Of a DNA stretch of 64,000 bases, positions 57,179 through 64,000 are shown piece after piece (the stretch's first letter is position 1; every line of letters starts with the position of its first letter). The notes below the pieces were generated by a model that was not told the DNA's origin, made no database searches, and was given only the letters and a program-made list of their open reading frames with translations. This DNA is from Erinaceus europaeus (Eukaryota; Chordata; Mammalia; Eulipotyphla; Erinaceidae), in NCBI RefSeq assembly GCF_950295315.1, contig NC_080171.1:91683516-91747515 (forward strand), written 5' to 3'. A program made the position numbers and the translations under genes.

Positions 57179-60100
57179 ATGCCGTTAAAATACCTTCAAT
57201 CTTTGATATCAATAAATGTCAATGGCCTGAATTCACCTATTAAAAGACACAGAGTAGGAAGATGGATAAGAAAACACAACCCAACAATATGCTGTCTACA
57301 GGAAACCCACCTAACTCAACAAGACAAACACAGACTTAAAGTGAAAGGATGGAAAACTATCATACAAGCCAATGGCCCACAAAAAAGGGCAGGAGCAGCT
57401 ATTCTCATATCTGACATGATCGACTTTAAAATAGATAAGATTAAAAAAGATAGGAATGGACACTACTTAATGCTCAGAGGATCAGTCAATCAAGAGGACT
57501 TAACAATTATTAATGTCTATGCACCCAATGAGAAACCATCTAAATACATCAAACTTCTACTGAAAGAGCTACAGCAATATATTAACAGTAACACAATCAT
57601 AGTAGGGGACTTCAACATCCCACTCTCTCAACTTGACAGATCATCAAGGCAGAAAATCAATAAAGACATAAGGGAGCTAAATGAAGAGATCGATAAACTA
57701 GAACTATTGGACATTTTCAGAGTGAGTCATCCCGAATAACTGGAATACACATTTTACTCAAATCCACATGGGTCATTCTCAAGGATAGGCCATATATTAG
57801 ACCACAAAGACAGCATCAGCCAATTCAAGAGCATTGAAATCATTCCAAGCATCTTCTCAGACCACAGTGGAATTAAACTAACACTTAACAATCAACAAAA
57901 GATTATTAACAGTGCCAAAATGTGGAAGCTCAACAGTACACTTCTTAACAACTTCTGGGTCAAAGAGGAAATCAAGGAAGAAATCAAAATGTTTCGAGAG
58001 TTCAATGAAAATGAAGACACAAGCTATCAAAATATTTGGGACACAGCTAAAGCAATCCTAAGAGGGAAGTTCATAGCTATACAAGCACACATTAGGAAAC
58101 AAGAAAAAGCACAAATAAACAGCCTGATTGCACATCTTAAAGACCTAGAAGAAGAACAACAAAGGAACCCTAAAGCAACCAGAAGGACAGAAATCACTAA
58201 AGTTAGGGCAGAAATAAATAACATTGAGAATAGGAAAACCATACAAAATATCAACGAAAGTAAATGTTGGTTCTTCGAAAGAGTAAACAAAATTGACAAA
58301 CCTTTAGCCAGACTCACAAAACAAAAAAGGGAGAAGACCCAAATAAATCGGATAGTAAATGAAAGAGGAGATATCACAACAGACACCACAGAAATTCAAC
58401 ATATCATGCGAGGCTTCTATGAACAACTATATGTCACCAAGCTAGAGAACCTAGAAGAAATGGACGATTTCCTAGATACCTACCAACTTCCAAAACTAAG
58501 TAAAGAGGAAGTGGATAACATGAACAGGCCCATCACAGCTAATGAAATTGAAACAGTTATCAAAAATCTCCCCAAAAATAAAAGTCCTGGACAAGATGGT
58601 TTTACAAATGAATTCTACAGAACCTTCAAAGAAGAACTAATACCTCTACTTTTAAAAGTCTTCCAGAAGATTGAAGACACTGGAATACTCCCTGCCAGCT
58701 TCTATGAAGCCAACATCAACCTGGTACCAAAAGCAGACAGGGACACAACCAAAAAAGAACACTACAGACCAATATCTCTGATGAACATAGATGCGAAAAT
58801 ATGGAACAAAATTCTAGCCAACCGCATACAGCAGTATATCAAAAAGATTGTTCATCATGACCAAGTGGGGTTTATCCCAGGCATGCAAGGTTGGCTTAAT
58901 GTATGTAAATCAATCAATGTGATCCACCACATCAACAAAAGCAAGACCAAAAACCACATGGTCATATCAATAGATGCAGAGAAAGCCTTTGACAAAATAC
59001 AACATCCCTTTATGATCAAAACACTACAAAAAGTGGGAATAGATGGAAAATTCCTGAAGATAGTGGAGTCTATATACAGCAAACCTACAGCCAACATCAT
59101 ACTCAATGGTGAAAAACTGGAAGCATTTCCCCTCAGATCAGGTACTAGACAGGGCTGCCCACTATCACCATTACTATTCAACATAGTGTTGGAAGTTCTT
59201 GCCATAGCAATCAGGCAGGAGCAAGGAATTAAAGGGATACAGATTGGAAGAGAAGAAGTCAAACTCTCCCTGTTTGCATATGACATGATAATATACACAG
59301 AAAAACCTAAGGAATCCAGCAAGAAGCTTTTGGAAATCATCAGGAAATACAGTGAGGTGTCAGGCTACAAAATTAACATTCAAATGTCAGTGGCATTCCT
59401 CTATGCAAACACTAAGCTAGAAGAAATTGAAATCCAGAAATCAGTTCCTTTTACTATAGCAACAAAAACAATGAAATATCTAGGAGTAAACCTAACCAAA
59501 GAAGTGAAAGACTTGTATACTGAAAATTATGAGTCACTACTCAAGGAAATTGAAAAAGACACAAAGAAGTGGAAAGATATTCCATGTTTATGGGTTGGAA
59601 GAATTAACATAATCAAAATGAATATATTACCCAGAGCCATCTACAAATTTAATGCTATCCCCATCAAGATCCCAAGCACATTTTTTAGGAGAATAGGAAA
59701 AATGCTACAAATGTTTATCTGGAATCAGAAAAGACCTAGAATTGCCAAAACAATCTTGAGAAAAAAGAACAGAACTGGAGGCATCACACCTCAGATCTCA
59801 ATCTTTATGATAGGGCCACTGTCATCAAAACTGCTTGGTACTGGAACATGAATAGACACACTAACCAATGGAATAGAATTGAGAGCCCAGAAATGAGGCC
59901 CCACACCTATGGACATCTAATCTTTGACAAAGGGGCCCAGTCTATTCAATGGGGAAAGCAGAGTCTCTTCAACAAATGGTGTTGGAAACAATGGGTTGAA
60001 ACATGCAGAAGAATGAAACTGAATCACTGTATTTCACCAAATACAAAAGTAAATTCCAAGTGGATCAAGGACTTGGATGTTAGACCACAAACTATCAAAT

Positions 60101-61002
60101 ACTTAGAGGAAAATATTGGCAGAACTTTTTTCCGCATAAATTTTAAAGACATTTTCAATGAAACGAATACAATTACAAAGAAGACTAAGGCAAGTATAAA
60201 CCTATGGGACTACATCAAATTAAAAAGCTTCTTCACAGCAAAAGAAACCACTACCCAAACCAAGAGACCCCTCACAGAATGGGAGAAGATCTTTACATGC
60301 CATACATCAGACAGGAGTTTAATAACCAACGTACATAAAGAGCTTGCCAGACTCAACAACAAGACAACAAATAACCCCATCCAAAAATGGGGGAAGGACT
60401 TGGACAGAATATTCACCACAGAAGAGATCCAAAAGGCCGAGAAACACATGAAAAAATGCTCCAAGTCTCTGATTGTCAGAGAAATGCAAATCAAGACAAC
60501 AATGAGATATCACTTCACTCCTGTGAGAATGTCATACATCAGAAAAGGTAACAGCAGCAAATGCTGGAGAGGGTGTGGGGTCAAAGGAACCCTCCTACAC
60601 TGCTGGTGGGAATGTCAATAGGTCCAACCTCTGTGGAGAACAGTCTGGAGAACTCTCAGAAGGCTAGAAATGGACCTACCCTATGATCCTGCAATTCCTC
60701 TCCTGGGGATAGATCCTAAGGAACCCAACACATCCATCCAAAAAGATCTGTGTACACATATGTTCTTGGCAGCACAATTTGTAATAGCCCAAACCTGGAA
60801 GCAACCCAGGTGTCCAACAACAGATGAGTGGCTGAGCAAGTTGTGGTATATATACACAATGGAATACTACTCAGCTGTAAAAAACGGTGACTTCACCATT
60901 TTCAGCCGATCTTGGATGGACCTTGAAAAAATCATGTTGAGTGAAATAAGTCAGAAACAGAAGGATGAATATGGGATGATCTCACTGTCAGGCAGAAGTT
61001 GA
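57179..61002 (+). pseudogene. L1 ORF2 (endonuclease and reverse transcriptase), disrupted
   Basis: Endonuclease domain from about 57210 (SINVNGLNSPIKRHRVGRWI, CCLQETHL, VGDFNIPLS, then SDHSGIKL after the first stop). A TAA at 57737-57739 interrupts an otherwise open frame. RT domain about 58400-59350 ([76 protein letters not shown]). The catalytic motif reads FAYDM instead of FADDM. A 1-bp loss near 59789 shifts the frame to 59848-60621. The Cys-rich region ([18 protein letters not shown]) is followed by TAG 60619-60621, and the C-terminus continues to TGA 61000-61002. Confidence 0.93.
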
Positions 61003-61261
61003 AAAACAAGATTAGAAAAGAAAACACAAGTAGAACCTGAAATGGAATTGGCATATTGCACCCAAGTAAAAGACTCTGGGGTGGGTGGGTGGGGAGAATA
61101 CAGATCCATGAAGGATGATAAATGACATAGTGGGGGTTGTATTGTTAATTGGGAAACTGGGGAATATTATGCATGTCCAAACTATTGTATTTACTGTTGA
61201 ATGTAAAACATTAATTCCCTAATAAAGAAATAAATTTAAAAAAAAAAGAAATATTCAATCA

Positions 61262-61750
61262 TGTATTGTCTAAAGATGTGGTATATGTTTGTGTTATATA
61301 AATGCCAACCCAAATACTTTTCTGATGATTTTGTCAATTTGAGCAAATGGAGAATTTCATAAGGGTAGAGAGGATGGGACACAGGAAGGGAGGTATCAGG
61401 GTCTATAGGAAAGTTAGAATCTGAGGAGACAGACTCATTCTTACTCTTCTAGTAACTAGCTGGGACAAATTCCTTATTCATTTTTAGACTCTGGTGTATG
61501 ATCGATCGTCTGTAAAATGAATAAGTATACAAAACTTTGAAGGATTATTGTGAAAATTTAAGATTCCATATATAGGTATTTAGCACCGTGTTCATCACAT
61601 AAAGAATTACCAGACAGTATTCTTAATAACACAATACATTCCAAGACACAGAAATTTAGGGGGGAAAATAAGTCAGTTAATGAGATAACAGACAAGCACA
61701 TCAGATCTTGCTGATTTTTGTCTCTTTTCTAGTTTTAACAATTAAAAAAA
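61262..61750 (+). repeat. MEGF9 intron sequence with a MIR-like fragment
   Basis: 61445-61590 (CTAGTAACTAGCTGGGACAA, GTCTGTAAAATGAATAAGTA) follows the MIR core. The remainder is not recognised. Confidence 0.45.
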
Positions 61751-61759
61751 TTTTTTAGA

Positions 61760-62034
61760 TTTATTTATTTATTTATTCCCTTTTGTTGCCCTTGTTGTTT
61801 TATTGTTGTCATTATTACTGATGCCATTGTTGTTGGATAGGACAGAGAGAAATGGAGAGGGGAGTGGAAGACAGAGAGGGGGAGCAAAAGACAGACACCT
61901 GCAGACCTGCTTCACTGTCTGTGAAGCGACTCCCCTGCAGGTGGGAAGCCGGGGGCTCGAACCCGGATCCTTACACCAGTCCTTGAGCTTTGCCCCACGT
62001 GCGCTTAGCCCGCTGCACTACTGCCTGACTCTCT
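61760..62034 (-). repeat. SINE type A
   Basis: Complete A-type SINE. TTAACAATT flanks at about 61735 and 62036. Confidence 0.92.
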
Positions 62035-62039
62035 GTTAA

Positions 62040-63030
62040 CAATTTTTATGAGAATTTTAAAGATTAGAATTCTCTAGTAGGCAAAGACAGACAAAATTTA
62101 ATTACTTTCAAAATTCCATTAACAAAACTAGAAAAGAAGCTAGGACTTATGGGGTAATTATTTGGGTATAAAAATGTGGCTAAGAAATCAAGAAATAACT
62201 GAGACACTTTTCTAGCTAGGGGAGATTTTAATTTACTTGTGGTTACGCAGAAGCTTTGGTTTCTCTTCTCCCTCAGACAATTTACATGTTGGCATTCTGA
62301 CAAGGAAAGGGTAAGAAGCAGAAAAGAAAAAGAATTAAATGTATCAATTTTTTCTTATTAAAAAAAACCAAATTAGGTAGAGACAAAAACACTAGCTAAA
62401 ATGAGTGAAATTAATAGAAAAGTGTTGATTATAAGCTCTCCCAAACTATTAAAAACTATTAAGAGGGAGACAAAGGAAGCTTTTCTAACAAGGAAAAACT
62501 TTATATAAGGAAAGAAACAAAACAAAAAATTACTAACAATTCTTAATGTTTAGATGCTGGCTTCATAAGGGAAAAAACAGTTTCAGCTTTTTGTTGCAAA
62601 AGGACATTTCTACAATCATGGAAAAGATCTTTATGTAATGACCAAAGCTCCTGCTTGAAAGGGGAAAAGAGCTTTATTGTTGAAAACATTGGGCTATTAT
62701 GCTAAACATTCCTTGTGTTTTTGAGGGCAGTAGTCAAAAACTTGTTTAGAGGGAACCCATATTCAGACAAAAATTCTTAAACTTAAAAATACTGCCCAAG
62801 TTCAGAAATATTTTTGGACAGCTTACCTTACCAAATTAAAAATTAAAAGTTTATTTTAAACATCTGGAACTAGTACTGGTAGGTGAGTTGTGTTGACACC
62901 TATTTTGGGGATATGTCAAACTACATCCCTGTGTTGAGTCTTGTAAAAGAACATTTCCTCAATAAAGATAAAAGGAAACAAAGGAGAAAGAGAAAATGAG
63001 TGTGTGGGGGGGGATGAGGTGGGGGGGGCA
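62040..63030. other. MEGF9 intron sequence, nothing recognised
   Basis: AT-rich. Short G-runs near 63005-63030. No exon of EGF type seen. Confidence 0.4.
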
Positions 63031-63033
63031 AGC

Positions 63034-63206
63034 TAGCAAGAAACACAAAGTTAGGGACTAGTAGACAGTTCACTTAGTGGAGCATGTGCCTACCTTGCAC
63101 AATGTTTTGGGATTGAGCCCTGGCACAATACAGGAGCACCATGGACAGCACTGGGGAGCTCCACAGTGGGAGATATACTGATTTTCTTTCATTCACTCTC
63201 TCTTTA
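63034..63206 (+). repeat. SINE type F, interrupted at its 3' end
   Basis: TAGACAGTTCACTTAGTGGA, GGGATTGAGCCCTGGCAC, CACTCTCTCTTTAAATA. A reversed B-type SINE is inserted in its tail. Confidence 0.65.
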
Positions 63207-63210
63207 AATA

Positions 63211-63420
63211 TTTTTTTAATGTTTATTTATTTACTATTGGATAGAGGCAAAGATAAATTGAGGGAAAGACAGAGAGGGAGAGAGACAGAGAGACACCTGC
63301 CGCCCTGCTTCACTCCTCATGAAGCTTTCCCAACCCTGCAGTTAAGGACCAGGGGCTTCAACCTGTGTCCTTGAATACTGTAATGTGTGTGCTTAACCAG
63401 GTGCACCAACACCTGGTCCC
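63211..63420 (-). repeat. SINE type B nested in F-type SINE
   Basis: Complete B-type SINE with TCTCTTTAAATA at 63199-63210 and 63421-63432. Confidence 0.9.
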
Positions 63421-63689
63421 TCTCTTTAAATAATGTAATAAATCTTTAAAATATTACCAAACCCATTCAACTACTTCATTATTTGGTAAATACTTTTTCA
63501 TTTTTAAAGTAATTTTGAAAAGAGAAAAAGCATAAAACCCTATGTTGGAAAAGAAACTGTTTCTCAACTATGTTAACATTTGTATTCTTTCATAACCATT
63601 GTAAAAGGTTTGCTTAGTGAAAATATAATTATTATTTGATTTGTGTGCATGCAGTGTTCTAAAAATTAATTTTTTTCAGTGAAAAAAAT

Positions 63690-64000
63690 TTTTTTGCCTT
63701 TATTGGGGGAGTAATGTTTTACAGTTGACAGTTTGTACATGCATAACATTTCTCAGTTTTTCCATATAACAATACAACCTCCACTAGGTCCTCTGTCATC
63801 CTTTTCCAGGACCTGTATTCTCTCCTGCCCCCACCAGAGTCTTTTACTTTGGTGCAATACACCAACTCCAGTCCAGGTTCCGCTTAGTATTTTCTCTTCT
63901 AAACTTGTTTTCCAACTTCTGCCTGTGAGTGAGACCATCCCATATTCATCCTTCTGTTTCTGACTTATTTCACTTAACATGATTTTTTCAAGCTCCATCC
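63690..64000 (-). mobile_element. L1 3' end continuing past the window
   Basis: TTTATTGGGGGAGTAATGTT, CTCCACTAGGTCCTCTGTCA, CTTTTACTTTGGTGCAATAC, then the antisense ORF2 C-terminus. The reverse frame reads MLSEISQKQKDEYGMVSL. Confidence 0.88.

Larger units (their letters stand above)
55054..61248 (+). mobile_element. Nearly full-length L1 (6.2 kb), inactivated
   Basis: 13-bp target-site duplication AAATATTCAATCA at 55041-55053 and 61249-61261. A GC-richer 5'UTR starts near 55054 (CGACTTCCGGAGGCGCAGCT), followed by ORF1, ORF2, a short 3'UTR ending TTAATTCCCTAATAAAG, and an A-run. Antisense to MEGF9. Damage: a 317-bp L1 3' end inside ORF1, stops in ORF1 and ORF2, a 1-bp frameshift and a mutated RT motif. 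About 6.2 kb including the insertion, normal for mammalian L1. Confidence 0.95.

Overview
The window is mammalian nuclear DNA: AT-rich, mostly interspersed repeats, with one split gene carrying canonical GT/AG introns. The SINE types (tRNA-like heads with CT-rich bodies) and the L1 lineage are ones I associate with erinaceid hedgehogs (ERI-type SINEs). That species call comes from recognition and not from a database search.

The only protein-coding gene I can support is on the minus strand: the 3' part of MEGF9 (multiple EGF-like domains 9). Four consecutive exons are readable at 47902-47763, 31836-31693, 28471-28202 and 25670-25219. All have good splice sites and compatible phases. They encode laminin-type EGF modules, a mucin-like Ser/Thr-rich stem, one transmembrane helix and the cytoplasmic tail. 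A long 3'UTR probably runs to about 20620. The first part of the gene (signal peptide, N-terminal region and first EGF modules) must lie beyond 64000.

Layout. 1-20600 is the intergenic region downstream of MEGF9. It holds stacked SINEs, a solo LTR-like element and several L1 3' ends, mostly minus-strand, some with an unusually long L1 3'UTR. 20600-25670 is the 3'UTR plus last coding exon. 25671-47762 holds three introns (2.5, 3.2 and 15.9 kb) with SINEs, L1 pieces and ancient MIR/L2 remnants. 47903-64000 is part of a further upstream intron. It contains a 2.1 kb truncated L1 and a nearly full-length 6.2 kb L1 (55054-61248), both antisense to MEGF9.

No complete active mobile element remains. 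The long L1 has stops in ORF1 and ORF2, a frameshift, a mutated reverse-transcriptase catalytic motif and another L1 3' end inserted into ORF1. Almost all short open frames in the window are chance frames across SINEs or antisense L1. The least expected items are: a 30-nt U6 snRNA fragment inserted with target-site duplication into an L1 3'UTR; an unidentified retroelement with an AGA-rich tail in place of poly(A), seen twice with target-site duplications (180 bp and 18 bp); an L1 with an apparent 3' transduction; a 168-bp tandem duplication; and an inverted SINE pair in the MEGF9 3'UTR. SINE types are labelled A to F here for reference only.
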